64,000 bases of DNA from Rallus limicola (taxonomy: Eukaryota > Chordata > Aves > Gruiformes > Rallidae): NCBI GenBank assembly GCA_022605955.1, contig JAKCOZ010000041.1, forward strand, positions 342,001-406,000, written 5' to 3'. Every line of letters starts with the position of its first letter. Position 1 is the stretch's first letter. The translations under genes were made by a program, and so were the position numbers. The notes beneath the pieces are model-generated. The model had not been told where the DNA came from and did no database searches. It saw nothing but the letters and a program-made list of their open reading frames with translations. Shown in pieces: positions 22,380-34,120 of this stretch.

Positions 22380-22960
22380 GGTGTCCCCTGAGCAGCTCTG
22401 GGTGCCCAGGGCTCTTTGGTTGCACCTCGAGGAGAAGTTCTGTGCCGGGGAGCCTTGGGAGCCCCCAGAGCTCCCAGAAAATGCCAGCGAGATGCTCGAG
22501 CGGCTCCGCAAGGGAGAGAGACAAAGAAAAGGGCAAACAGGAGCCCAACAAAGAACAGCAGAAAGGGCTGGGCCAGGGGGTGGGAAGCACAGACAAAGGG
22601 AAGGGAAAAAGATATGGGGGAAACTGAAAAAAAAACCCAAAAGCAAACCAAGAGAAATGAAAGAGCAAGTGGAAGGGGCAGGAAAGGGGGAAGGAAAAAC
22701 CCCAAAACCAAGAAAAAGAGGAAAGGAGAGGACAGGAGGTAGGGATGGGGACGGGAAGGGAAAAATCCCAACAACAAAGATGGAAAGAGCAGGAAGCAGC
22801 AGATGGGGAGGACATGGAAACAGCCCCCTCCTTCCACCACCACCAGAGAAGGGTGTGGAGGTGGGGGTGAAGAAAGAGAAATCTAAGAGGAGAAAGGGGG
22901 AAGGAAGCAAAGGAAACACCACTCCTCCCCAAAGAGTAAATAAAGAGCAGGATCAAGTGT
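22380..22960 (+). repeat. Purine-rich low-complexity tract of left arm
   Basis: A/G-rich sequence with short irregular repeats (AAAACCCAAAAGCAAACCAA, GGAAAGGAGAGGACAGGAGG). It pairs with the pyrimidine-rich 54,540-55,140. Its composition recalls the tract at 7,180-7,560. Confidence 0.65.
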
Positions 22961-23040
22961 CATGCAGGGGCTGGGGCGGGGTGATGGGGGGGAGGGAGAA
23001 GTAGGAAAAAACCCACCAGAGAGAAATGCCAAAGAACTGG

Positions 23041-23450
23041 GTGGAAGGAAGGGATTCCCAAGAGCTGCTGGTAGGGGCTGAGGGCACCCCCAAGCCCTTT
23101 CCCTGCCCAGGAGGGGCTGGGAGGCAGCTGGGCTGGGGCGGGGCAGAGCAGGCAGCAGCCCCTATGTCACTTCCTGCAGACGCCACAGAGTCCTTAGCAA
23201 CCAACGGTCACTAGGGACCATGGTGCTCCCACAGCCCGGCCCCTGCAGACCTCTGTCCTTCCCCAGAGCTCTACCCCCAGGGAAGGACGCACACCCAGCC
23301 TTCAGCCCAGGCACACGCAGCTCCTGGGGGCCAGAGCGCAGCTGCCCACCGCCCATCGCTCCTGTCTCTCTCTCAGGCTCAGACACCCTGTGCCCACTGC
23401 CTGGCCAGCAGCAGCCCTGACCCGCAGCCCGGGCACCCTGACTTGGGGAT
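23041..23450 (-). promoter_or_regulatory. GC-rich promoter-like block, left arm
   Basis: This is the inverted counterpart of 54,040-54,450. It has a GC box (GGGGCGGGG), GTCACTTCC and TTAGCAACCAACGGTCAC, an RFX-type half site in context. It abuts the polypurine array. Promoter activity is an inference from motif clustering only. Confidence 0.3.
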
Positions 23451-26400
23451 AGGATGAGGAAGAGGGTCAGGAATACAAGAATGCATAAGAGGAGGAACAG
23501 CAGGAGGACAAAGAGAAGGAATGTGTGGAAGAGGAGGTGGCAGAAGAGGAGGAAAACTAATAATGAACAATATGAGGAGCAATACTAAGGAGGAATACAG
23601 GTAAGACAGGGAAGAAGCTCGAGAGGAGGAAGGAGAATCTAAGAAGGAATACAAAGGAGCAGGAGGAACACAGAGAATGAAAAATAGGAGCAAAAACGTT
23701 AAAGAAGAATACAGGTAAGAGGAAGAAGAATATGAGGATGAGGATGAGACAGAGGAAGAAGAGGTTGAGAAAGGGGAAAGAAGATGATGAAGAAGAAGAA
23801 TCCAGAAGGGAATACAGAGAGGAATATGAGGAGGAGGAGGAGGTGGAGGAGGTAAAGACAGACAATGAAAGTTATGAGAATGAATACTGAGGAAGAATGC
23901 AGAGAAGTGGAGGAAGAATACGTGGATAAGGATGAGACAGAAGATAAAGATAAATCCAGAAAGAAATATGTGGAGGAGGAAGAGGCAGAAGAGGAGGAAG
24001 GCAGACAATGAAGAATATGAGGAAAAATACTAAGGAGGCATAGGGTAAAAGGAGGAAAACAAGGAGGAGGATGAGATGGAAGATTAATCTGAGAAGGTCG
24101 AAGAAGAATCCAGAAAGGAATACAGAGAAGAATATGAGGAGGAGAAGGTGGTAGTAGAGCTGTAGCTGGAGGAGGAGAGACAATGAGGAGTGTGAGAATG
24201 AATAATAAGGAAGAAAATTGGAAGGGGATATGAGGAGGTGGATAAGCAAAAGGAAGCAAAGAACGAGAGGGAAGAAAAATGGAAGAAGCAATAGAAGGAG
24301 GCAGAGGAGGTGGAGGAACAGGCAAAAGAGGAGGAAGACGGACAATAAAGTATATGAGGAATAATACTGAGGAAGAATACAGGTAAGTGGAGGAAGAAAA
24401 TGACGATGAGGATGAGACAGAGAAAGAGGTTGAGAACGAGGAAGAATATGATTAGGAGCAAGAAGATTCCAAGACTAAATAAAGAGTGGAATATGAGGAG
24501 GAGAACACTAAGAAAGAATACAGGTAAGTGGAGGAAAAATATGAGGATAAGAATGAGACAGAGAAAGAAAAGAACAAGGAGGAAGAAGAACCCAAGAAGT
24601 AATACAAGGAGGAGTCAGTGCAGGAGGAAGACATAATGAATGAGGAAGAATAATAAGGAGGAATACAGGTAAGTGGAGGAAGAAGAAGAGAATGAGGATG
24701 AGACAGAGAAAGCAAAGAACGAGGAGGAAGAAGAATCCAAGAAGTAATACGAGGAAGAGGCTGAGGTGGAGGAAGACAAACAATGAACAATATGAGGAAG
24801 TATACAAAGGAAGAATACAGGTAAGTGGAGAAAGAAAGAGACAGGGAAGAGGAAACGCACGAAGAAAAGAATGAGGAGGAAGAAGAATCAAAAAGAAATA
24901 TAAGGAGGAGGAGGAGGAGGAGATGGAGGAGGAGATGGAGGAGGAGGAAGACAGGCAATGAAGAATATGAGGAAGAACACTAAGGAGGAATAAGAATATC
25001 AGGACGATGATGAGACAGAAAAGAGGTTGAGAAGGAGGAAGAAGATGACGAGGAGGAAGAAGAATCCAACATTGAATACAGAGTGGAATAGGAGGATGTT
25101 CAGGGGGAAGAGGATGAAGACAGACAAAGAAGAGTATGAGAATGATACTAAGGAAGAATACAGGGAAGTGGATGAAAGAATAGGAGCAGGAAGAAAAGAC
25201 AGAGGAAGAAAACAGCGTGGAGGAAGAAGAATCCAAGAAGGAATACTAGGAGGAGGAGTTGGTGGAGGCAAAGGAGGTGAAGACATAAAATGACCAGTAT
25301 GAGAATGAATCCTAAGGAGAATACAGGGAAGTGGGGGAAGAATAGGAGCAGGAAGATGAAACAGAGGAAGAAGAGGAAGAGGAAGTAGAATCCAAGTAGT
25401 ATGAGGAGGAGGCGGAGGAAAATAGACAAGGAAGAATAGGAGGAAGATACTACAAAGAAGTACAGGAAAGTGTTGGCAGAATACGAAGAGGAGGATGAGA
25501 CAGAAAAGAGGTTGAGAAGGAGGAACAAGATGACAAGGAGGAAGATGAATCCATGATTCAATAAGGAAGAATACAGGTAAGTGGAAGAAGAAGATGAGGA
25601 TGAGGATAAGACAGAGAAAGACAAGAAGGAAGAGGAAGAAGAATCCAAGAAAGAAATATGAAGAGGAGGAGATGGAGGAGGAGGTGGAGGAGGAGAAAGA
25701 CAGGGAATGAAGAATATGAGGAAGAACAGTAGGGAGGAATACAGGTAAGTGGAAGAAGAATATAATGATGAGGATAAGACAGAAGAGAGGTTGAGAAATA
25801 GGAAGAAGAGGACGAGGATCAAGAAGAATCCAACATTGAATACAGAGAGGAATAAGAGGTGGAGGAGGAGGTGGAGAAGGAAGATGATATCCAATGAGGA
25901 GTATGACAATGAATACTAAGGAGAAATACAGGTAAGTGGAGGACGAATATGATGATGAGTATGAGACAGAGAAAGAAAAGAACGAGGAGGAAGAAGAATC
26001 CAAGAAGTAATACAAGGAGGAGGCTGAGGTGGAGGAAGAGAGATAATGAACAATATGAGGAAGTACACAAAGGAAGAATACAGATAAGTGGAGGAAGAAT
26101 ACGTGGATCAGGATGAGACAGAAGAAGAAACATCCAAAAAAAATTATGTGGAGGAGGAGGAGGCAAGAGAGGAGGAAGGCAGACCATGAAGTATATGAGG
26201 AAAAATACTAAAGAGGAATAGGGTAAAAGGAGGAAAACCAAGAGGAGGATTTGATGGAAGATTAATCTGAGAAGGTCAAAGAAGAATCCAGAAAGGAATA
26301 CAGTAAAGAATATGAGGAGGAGATGGAGGTAGTAGAACTGGAGCTGGAGGAGGAGAGACAATGAAGAGTGTGAGAATGAATAATAAGGAAAAAAATTGGG

Positions 26401-29400
26401 ATGGGGTTATGAGGAGGTGGATAAGCAAAATAAAGAAAAGAATGAGTGGGAAGAAGAATGGAAGAAGCAATAGAAGGAGGCAGAGGAGTTGGAGGAAGAG
26501 GCAAAAGAGGAGGAAGATGAACAATAAAGTATATGAGGAATAATACTTAGGAAGAATACAAATAAGTGGAGGAATGAATGTGATGATGAGGATGAGAAAG
26601 AGAAAGAATAATAGAAGAAAGAAATATAAAGAGGAGGAGAAGGTGGAGAAAGAGGTGGAGGAGGATGAAGACAGGCAATGAAGAATATGAGGAAGAACAG
26701 TAAGGAGGAATACAGGTAAGTGGAGGAAGAAGAATAGGATGAGGATGAGACTGAGAAAGACAAGAAGGAAGAGGAAGAGGAACCCAAGAAAGAAATATGA
26801 AGAGGAGGAGAAGGTGGTGGAAGAGGTGGAGGAGGAGGAAGACAGGCAATGAAGAATATGAGGAAGAACACTAAGGAGGAATACAGGTAAGTGGAGGAAG
26901 AATATGAGGATGAGGATGAGTCAGAGAAAGAAAAGAACGAGGAGGAAGAAGAATGGAAGAAGGAATAGAAGGAGGCAGAGGAGGTGGAGGAAGAGGCAGA
27001 AGAGGAGGAAGACACACAATGAAGAACATAAAGAATAATATTAAGGAAGAATACAGGTAAGTGGAGGAAGAATATGACGATGAGGATGAGACAGAGAAAG
27101 TGGTTGAGAAGGAGGAAGAAGATGACGAGGAGCAAGAAGAATCCAAGACTGAATAAAGAGTGGAATATAAGGAGGAGGAGGAGGTGGACGTGGAGGTTCA
27201 GGAGGATGACGATAGACAATGAAGACTATGAGAATGAATACAAAGGAGGAATACAGGTCTATGGAGCAATAATAGGAGGATGAGGTTGAGAAAGAGGAAG
27301 AATCAAATGAGGAGGAAGAAGAATTTAAGTAGTAAGACAACGAGGAGGCGGAGGAGGAAAACAAACAATGAAGAACATGAGGAAGAACACTAAGGAGGAA
27401 GACAGGTAAGTGGAAAAAGAATATGAGGATGACGATGAGAGAAAAAAGAGGTTGAGAAGGAGGAAGAAGACGATGAGGAGCGAGAAGAATCCAACATTGA
27501 ATACAGAGAGGAATATGAGGTGGAAGAGGAGGTGGAGAAGGAAGAAGATATGCAATGAAGAGTATGACAATGAAAAATCCAAAAAGGAATATGAGGAGGA
27601 GGAGGAGATGGAGGAGGAGGTGCAGGAGGAGGAAGACAGGCAATGAAGAATAAGAGGAAGAACACTATGGAGAAATAAGAATATCAGGATGAGGATAAGA
27701 CAGAAAAGAGGTTGAGAAGGAGGAAGAAGATGACGACGAAGAAGAAGAATCCAAGTCTAAATAAAGAGTGGAATATGAGGAGGAGAACACTAGGGAGGAA
27801 TACAGGTAAGTGGAGGAAGAAGATGACGATGAGGATGAGACAGAGAAAGACAAGAAGGAAGAGGAAGAAGAATCCAAGAAAGAAATATGAAGAGGAGGAG
27901 AAGGTGGAGAAAGAGGTGGAGGAGGAGGAAGACAGGCAATGAAGAATATGGGGAAGAATATTAAGGAGGAATACAAGTAGAGTGGAGGAAGAATATGATG
28001 ATGAGGATGAGACAGAGAAAGAGGTTGAGAAGGAGGAAGAAGACGACGAGGAGCAAGAAGAATCCAAGCCTGAATAAAGAGTGGAATATGAGGAGGAGAA
28101 CACAAGGGAGGAATAAAGGTAAGTGGAGGAAGAATATGAGGATGAGGAGGAAGATGAGACAGAGAAAGAAATGAGGAGGAAGAAGAATTCAAGAAGTAAT
28201 ACGAGGAGGAGGCAGAGCAGGAGAAAGACATAAAAAATGAGGAAGAATACTAAGGAGGAATACAGGTAAATGGACAAAGAAGATGACGATGAGAAAGAGA
28301 AAGAAAAGAACGATAAGGAAGAAGAATCCAAGAAAGAAATATGAAGAGGAGGAGAAGGTGGAGGAGGAGGTGGAGGAAGAGGAAGACAGACAATGAAGAA
28401 TATGAGGAAGTATACAAATGAATAAAACATGTAAGTGGAGGAAGAATTCTACACGGAAGAGGAGACAGAGGATAAAAAGAATGAGCAGGAAGAAGAATCC
28501 AAAATGGAATATGAGGAGGATGGAGGAGATGGAGGAGGAGGTGGAGGACGAGGAAGACAGGAAATGAAGAATATGAGGAAGAACACTAAGGAGCATACAG
28601 GTAAGTGGAAGAAGAATATCAGGATGAGGATAAGAATGAAAAGTGGTTGAGAAGGAGGAAGAAGATGTCTAAGAGTAAGAAGAATCCAAGATTGAATACA
28701 GAGAGGAAGATGAGAATGTTGAGGGGGAAGAGGATGAAGACAGAAAATCATGAGTATGAGAATGAATACTAAGGAAGAATACAGGGAAGTGGAGGAAGAA
28801 TAGGAACAGGAAGAAACGACAGAGGAAGAAAAGAGCGTGGAGGAAGAAGAATCAAAGTAGCATGAGGCGGAGGTGGAGGGAAACAGACAAGGAAGAATAT
28901 GAGGAAGATACTACGGAGGAGTACAGGAAAGTGGAGGCAGAATACAAAGAGGAGGATGAGGCAGAAAAGAGGTTGAGAACGAGGAACAAGATGATTAGCA
29001 GGAAGAAGAATCCAGGATTCAATACAGAGAGGAAGATGAAGAGAGGAATATGAATACGAGGAAGAGGATGAGTCAGAAAAGAGGTTGAGAAGGAGCAGCA
29101 AGATGACGAGGAGGAAGATGAATCCAGGATTCACTACAGAGAGGAATATGAGGAAGAGGATGTGAAGTTTAATGAGGATGAGGACAGACAAGTCACAGTA
29201 TGAGAACAAATCTTAAGGAAGAATACAGGTCAGTGGAGGAAAACGAGGAGGAGAAAGAGATGGAGGAAGAAGCGGACGAGCAGGAAGAAAAATCCAGAAA
29301 GGAATCCAGAGAGGAATATAAGGAGGAGAAGAAGGAGGTGCAGGTGGAGGTGGAGGTGGACAAACAATGAACAGTATGAGGTATAAAAGGAAGAATACCA

Positions 29401-30250
29401 TTAAGTGGAAAAAGATGAGGAGGAGGATGAGATGGAGGAAGAAGAGTACGAGGAGCAGGAGGAATCCAAGAAGCAATACAGGGAGGAACATCAGGAGAAG
29501 GAGGAGGAGGAGGCGCAGGAGGATGAAGACAGAAAATGACCAGTATGAGAATGAAGAGTAAAAAAGAATACAGGGAAGGGGAGGAAGAACACGAGCAGGA
29601 GGATGAGACAGAGGATGAAAAGATTGAGACAGAGGAAGACAAGAACGCAGAGGAAGAAGAATCCAAGAAGGAGTATGTGGAGGAGGAGGAGGTGGAGGAA
29701 GAGGAAGACAGACAATGAAGAATAGGAGGAAGAATACTACGGGGGAAGGCAGGAGGAACAAGAGGACAATGAGGAAGAAGAATCCAGGATTCTGGACAAG
29801 GAGGAGTAGACAGAGGTAGAAATGAACAAGGAAGAAGAAGAATCCAAAAAGCATACGAGGAGGAGGAGGAGGTGAAGGAGGAGGCAGAGGAAGACAGACA
29901 ATTAACAAGATGAGTATGAATATTAAGGAAGAATATTCATTATGTGAGGAATGTGAAGTTGAGGAGGAGGAGGAATACGAGTAGGAATAGAAGAGAAAAT
30001 ACAAGAATGAATAGGATGAGGAGATGGAGGAATACGAGGAGGAATGGGAGAAGGAGTCATGGCTGGAGGAGGAGCTGGAGGAGGAGTACAAGAAATTCAA
30101 GAAGAAAGAATACAAGAAATAGAAAAAGGAATATGAGGAAGAAGAAGAGAAGGAATACAAGATGGAGCAGGAGAAGGAATACAAGAAGGAATACCAGGGG
30201 GAGCAGTATTCAGAGGAGGAATATGAGGGGGAGGAATAGGAGGAACAAGT
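23451..30250 (+). repeat. 6.8-kb polypurine minisatellite, left arm
   Basis: Degenerate units of roughly 140-250 bases alternate GAGGAAGAAGAATCC, GAGGATGAGACAGAG, GACAGGCAATGAAGAATATG and GAATACAGGTAAGTGGAGGA. The plus strand is overwhelmingly A/G, with GA- and GAA-rich blocks. All Ser/Leu/Phe-rich minus-strand frames and Lys/Arg/Glu-rich plus-strand frames here are products of composition. The inverted right-arm counterpart is 37,700-54,040. Confidence 0.95.
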
Positions 30251-30580
30251 GACAACACTCAAGTAGCAACAATAAATGTACTTGGAGAAAGAAATCTCAG
30301 AGCTGTACCTGGCCTTGGTTCCCAACGTTGAGATGGCTGCGACAGATGTTTGTAGGCATTAGCATGTCCTTGGCCTCTGGCAGAACAGTCTGGGTCGTGT
30401 TCAGCAGCTTTGAAGGCTCTGTCAGAATTCAGCTCAGAGCTGCAATGGAGGTGAACAAACAGAACAGCAGCTGGAAGCAGGGAAATACTTTGCTCAGACC
30501 ATCCAGACAGACAGCACACTGCCACATGTGCACAAGAACTTCCCAGCACAAAGAAAAGGGGTTAGAAAAGACTGGGGAAC

Positions 30581-30883
30581 TTACTGGGCACCGAGGGCCT
30601 GAAGCTCTGGGGGAGCCAACTGCACAGGAGGCCAAGATGGCTCCGGCAGGGACCTGCGGCCCAGCCTCTGGCAGAGCCCAAAAGCCCCGGCTGGGCGGGG
30701 GAGCGCGGCTGCAGGGAGAGGGGCTGCCGGGGGTGGGGAGAGGCTGGCTGGGCAGGGCCGCCCCCCTCCTCTGGGCAATGGAAGAGCCGCCCGGGAGAGG
30801 AGACAGCTTGTGCTGCTGGGAGGGGAGCTGTGTGAAACCCAGAGCAGCAGCAGCAAAGCCCAGGCAGAGGCTCGGGGAGACAT
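30581..30883 (-). CDS. Possible small secreted protein, left-arm copy
   Basis: The 100-codon frame starts MSPRASAWALLLLLWVSH, which looks like a signal peptide, and continues Ser/Pro/Ala/Arg-rich to GAQ and a TAA stop. The same frame is kept in the right arm (37,071-37,373) with about three residue changes. The frame is also open upstream for a further 148 codons. I do not recognise the family. GC-rich sequence can give such frames by chance. Confidence 0.2.
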   Translation of the reverse strand: MSPRASAWALLLLLWVSHSSPPSSTSCLLSRAALPLPRGGGRPCPASLSPPPAAPLPAAALPRPAGAFGLCQRLGRRSLPEPSWPPVQLAPPELQALGAQ

Positions 30884-31547
30884 GTGGCTCTGGGTGCTGC
30901 CTGGCGGGGAGGGGAGGGGAGGTGCAGACAGACAGGCTCCTGCACTGCTGGAGTCCCCCAGGCTGGGACAAGCCTTTGCACAGGAACCTTGTGGCTCCTG
31001 TGGGCATGAGGAGTTCTGTGCTGCACCCCCACTGCAGGCTGCTGCCTCAGCCATCCGCAGGGGATCAAAGCTTGCTGGGTTGTTATTCCAGTTGTCTGCC
31101 ATCCACCACCATCGCAGTCCCTGCCTTTCAATACGCCACCCCACAGAACACGGCACCGGCTGAAAACGGGGGCAGATTGGGAAAGATCCCTGGGGAACAG
31201 GGCAATGCTTTTCCCAGCTGAGGGCTTCAGCCATGCAGGCACTGTTGCAAGCTCTGCATCTCTTCAAGGCTGCCAATTGCCACTGATGACTATTGCCAGC
31301 CTTGAAGAGCTGCACAGCTCTCCCCATTCCCTGGCTTAGATCACACTCTACTTCAGGTCACTGCAAACAAAGACAGCGGTAGCAAGGTTCAAGCATCACT
31401 GTTCTGACAGGGAGAGAAGCAGGAAGAAGGATCACTAGGAACAGTCTTGACTAATCCAACCCTTGGCTGCAATTTCTATCTTCTTTTGTTGGCTATGACA
31501 GAAAATACAGAAAGTCACAGAATGATCCAATTGCAGCAGATCTCTCC

Positions 31548-31913
31548 ATGTACACTGCCCATTCACAGGACTCCTATTTTATAACACAGAGAAGACATGT
31601 ACACTGGATTTTCAAAGTTCCTGCTCCTTCACTTCGACAGAAAATCCCCCCTGGAGATGAAGAAGGTCTAGAGACTGCTGGAGATAATGACACGTCAGGA
31701 GATCGAAGCAGCACAAAAATACCCCATGGCTATTTACAGCCTTCAAGAGATGCACAGGGTGGAGATTACAGGCTTGGCAAGAATTGCTCAGAAATAGGAG
31801 AAGCAGTGAGGAAAGGGGAAAATTCACACAACTCCCAGTATATTCCTACCTATTCAATGAGCAGCAAGCTGCAGATGTGCTGTTTTAGATGTTGCATTTC
31901 AGTGGTTAGATAG
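31548..31913 (+). CDS. Conserved ORF of unknown function, left-arm copy
   Basis: The 121-codon frame starts MYTAHSQDSYFIT and ends CCFRCCISVVR. The translation is identical to the right-arm copy at 36,041-36,406, which reflects arm identity rather than proven selection. No domain is recognised. The sequence is ordinary AT/GC mixed DNA and may be intronic. Confidence 0.15.
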   Translation: MYTAHSQDSYFITQRRHVHWIFKVPAPSLRQKIPPGDEEGLETAGDNDTSGDRSSTKIPHGYLQPSRDAQGGDYRLGKNCSEIGEAVRKGENSHNSQYIPTYSMSSKLQMCCFRCCISVVR

Positions 31914-32596
31914 AAACATGTGTTGGCACTCAGTAACAAACGCATGTGTGTGTCCAGTTGTTTGATATCACTCATAACAAACCTATGGTTCTGACAGAAA
32001 AGCAAAAAATGCCAAAAAAACCCATCATCTAATAGGTGAGAAGTCAAGTAATGTAACTACAGAAATGCCATTCTAAGGGATTTGCCACTGGTGTCATCTC
32101 CCCCATAGCCCAAAGTTGCTGGCTGGGTCTCAGGAACATGATAAAGCTGGATCATTGCTGCTATCTGCTAAGCAGATTAGGTTTCCCAAAAAAGGAATCA
32201 GGGTTCTAGACACTGCAGGGACAATTAACAGCCTTTTGAAATCATTCCCCTGTCAGTATTGTCCCTGAGAGGGGAACATGAAGGCAGAGTCAGGTCATTC
32301 TGCAAACACACCAACCCCCATTTCCCCAGCACACCACAAAGCCAGAAAGAGAGAGCGCTGGGTACCAAGGGTGCAGGGGATACCCCATGGGCACACAGGG
32401 AGGCAGGAAGGGACTGTCAGGGACATCAGCAGAGACATGATGGAGCAGGAGGTAGGGAAGGAGCGGGGAGAGCATCACCTTGTGGGGGATTCTGATTCCC
32501 AAGTGCCAGCAAAGCATCAGCTAAATCCCCTCTGGCACATGCCTGGGGGGATGCTCTGAGCTCACCTTCCTCCATGGGGACCTGACCCTGCATTTC

Positions 32597-32801
32597 AGAG
32601 TGGTGAGGGGCTGGACCAAGCTGCCCAGAGAGGGGGTGGGTGCCCCATCGCTGGGGGTGTTCAAGGCCAGGTTGCTGGGGCCCTGGGAAACCTTGTGTAG
32701 CTCCAGGCCTGGAGGTTGGTGGCCCTTCCTGTGGCAGGGGGTTGGAACTCTGTGACCCTTGGGGTCCCTTCCAATGCCATTCTGGGATTCTATGATTCCC
32801 T
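32597..32801 (+). mobile_element. CR1 LINE 3' end in the spacer
   Basis: GAGTGGTGAGGGGCTGGACC, CTGCCCAGAGAGGGGGTGGG, GTGTTCAAGGCCAGGTTG and the terminal GATTCTATGATTC identify it. Confidence 0.9.
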
Positions 32802-33209
32802 CTCTACACGTCTCTCTCCCGCTCCCTGCCCTGCTCTGCTTCCTGTCCATCCTTTCCGCTCCCTTCTGCCTCTTCTCTCTCCAGGTCCCCCCGTCCCGCT
32901 CCCTGGCCTGGCCTGTGTCACCCCGTCCCTCTCCCAGCTCCCGGCCCTGCTGCTCCTCTGGGCTGCTGCTTTTGCCGGGCACCCGCCCTCCCCTGCCCCT
33001 CCGCCTCCTGTCTGAGCTCTGCCTCTGCTGCCATCTCTCCCAGCTTCTGCCTCCCTCCCTCTGCTCTCCCTGCCCCTCTTTCCCACCGTCCCTCTGACCT
33101 TCTGCTGTCCCTCTGTCCCTCTTGGGCCCCAGGAGGCAGCCATGGGGCCTGTGGGGGCAGGGCCGGCCCAGGGGACGCTGTCCCCACATGGAGCCTTGGC
33201 AGGAATGAG

Positions 33210-33420
33210 CATCCTGGGGCACGGACAGAGCTGTAGGCCCGAGGCTGCCGGGCGGCCATGGTGGGTCCCGGGGCATGATGGGAGCTGTAGGCCTGAGGCC
33301 CGGGGCATGATGGGAGCTGTAGGCCCGAGGCTGCCGGGCGGCCATGGTGGCTCCCGGGGCATGATGGGAGCTGTAGGCCTGAGGCCCGGGGCATGATGGG
33401 AGCTGTAGGCCCGAGGCCCA
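33210..33420 (+). repeat. GC-rich minisatellite carrying ZNF143/THAP11-like motifs
   Basis: GCATGATGGGAGCTGTAG occurs exactly at 33,273, 33,305, 33,359 and 33,391, with a degenerate copy near 33,215. Short units of about 32 bp alternate with longer ones that include GCCGGGCGGCCATGGTGG. The motif is close to the reverse complement of the SBS element ACTACAAYTCCCAGCATGC bound by ZNF143. GGCCATGG somewhat resembles a YY1 core. The repeat is seen directly; binding is inference. Confidence 0.7.
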
Positions 33421-33859
33421 TGGGGGCCTGGCCAGCCTAGGCTCTGCTCCAGCTGCGGCCAAGCTGAGGTGAGGCCCGGGGTCCCCGTGAGGCGCGGGGG
33501 TTTCTCCTGCCTGCTCACTGCACAGGGATGTGGGGGGAGCTCCTCCCATGGGCAGATCCAGGCAGCCGGGGGAGATTCCTGTCGGGAGCTGCCTGGCAGA
33601 GCTGAACCCCCTTGGCCAGGGGTTCCAGGCCCAGGCAGCCCGGCCGGGGGCTGGCAGCAGAAGGCAGCGCTTCCCTGCAGCCCTTGCTCTGAGGCCATGG
33701 CAATCAGCATGGGAAGTGTTTGTGAGACAGGCATCAGCCTGGCTCCTTTGGCTCTGCTGCCTCACAGCGGGAATGCAGCAAACCCCTGAGATGTGGCTGT
33801 GTGCTCCGGGCACAGGGAAGGTTCAACCAGTTGCAGTTCATCTGCTGCAGCAGGGGTGC

Positions 33860-34120
33860 AGTGGTCAGAAGTGCTGCTCTTCATGGCACATGGACTGAAC
33901 AGAAGCCTCTTCCCGTCTGTCTGGGAGGACTTGAGGGCAAGGAGGACGTCCCAGCACCCACACAGGTAAGAGAAAGCAGAAAGGAGCCGTGCCAAGGCTG
34001 TGCTGCTGTTCCAGATCTGAGCTCTGACGTACGTGTGCATCCCAGGGCCAGAGTCAGGGTTTTTCCTCTGCACTGCACAGCTTCTTGCAAGGGAAAGTGA
34101 GTTGGGCTGAGCTGCCTCTT
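33860..34120 (+). repeat. Inverted relative of 7,672-7,932
   Basis: Near-collinear reverse-complement match to the block at 7.7-7.9 kb, in front of the pyrimidine-rich tract just as that block flanks its purine-rich tract. Confidence 0.8.

Larger units (their letters stand above)
21164..32340 (+). repeat. Left arm of giant inverted repeat
   Basis: The reverse complement of this 11.2-kb segment corresponds to 35,614-56,351. At the inner edge both arms share TTTGTGGTGTGCTGGGGAAA (35,614 onward, and the reverse complement of 32,340 inward) and then differ abruptly. At the outer edge both share TTTAATCCCAGAGTGGGC and then differ. Non-array parts differ at only scattered bases by eye. Confidence 0.95.

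Noticed and set aside
21808..22956. 382-codon minus-strand frame and its right-arm partner at 54,638-55,750
   Set aside because: The frame crosses an ERV-derived repeat and a pyrimidine-rich tract; no domain or codon bias supports a protein.
32815..33130. C/T- and GC-rich frames in the spacer as a coding exon (minus-strand 430-codon frame 32,521-33,813)
   Set aside because: The frame crosses a CR1 end and a minisatellite, and the translation is composition-driven Pro/Arg/Gly-rich sequence.
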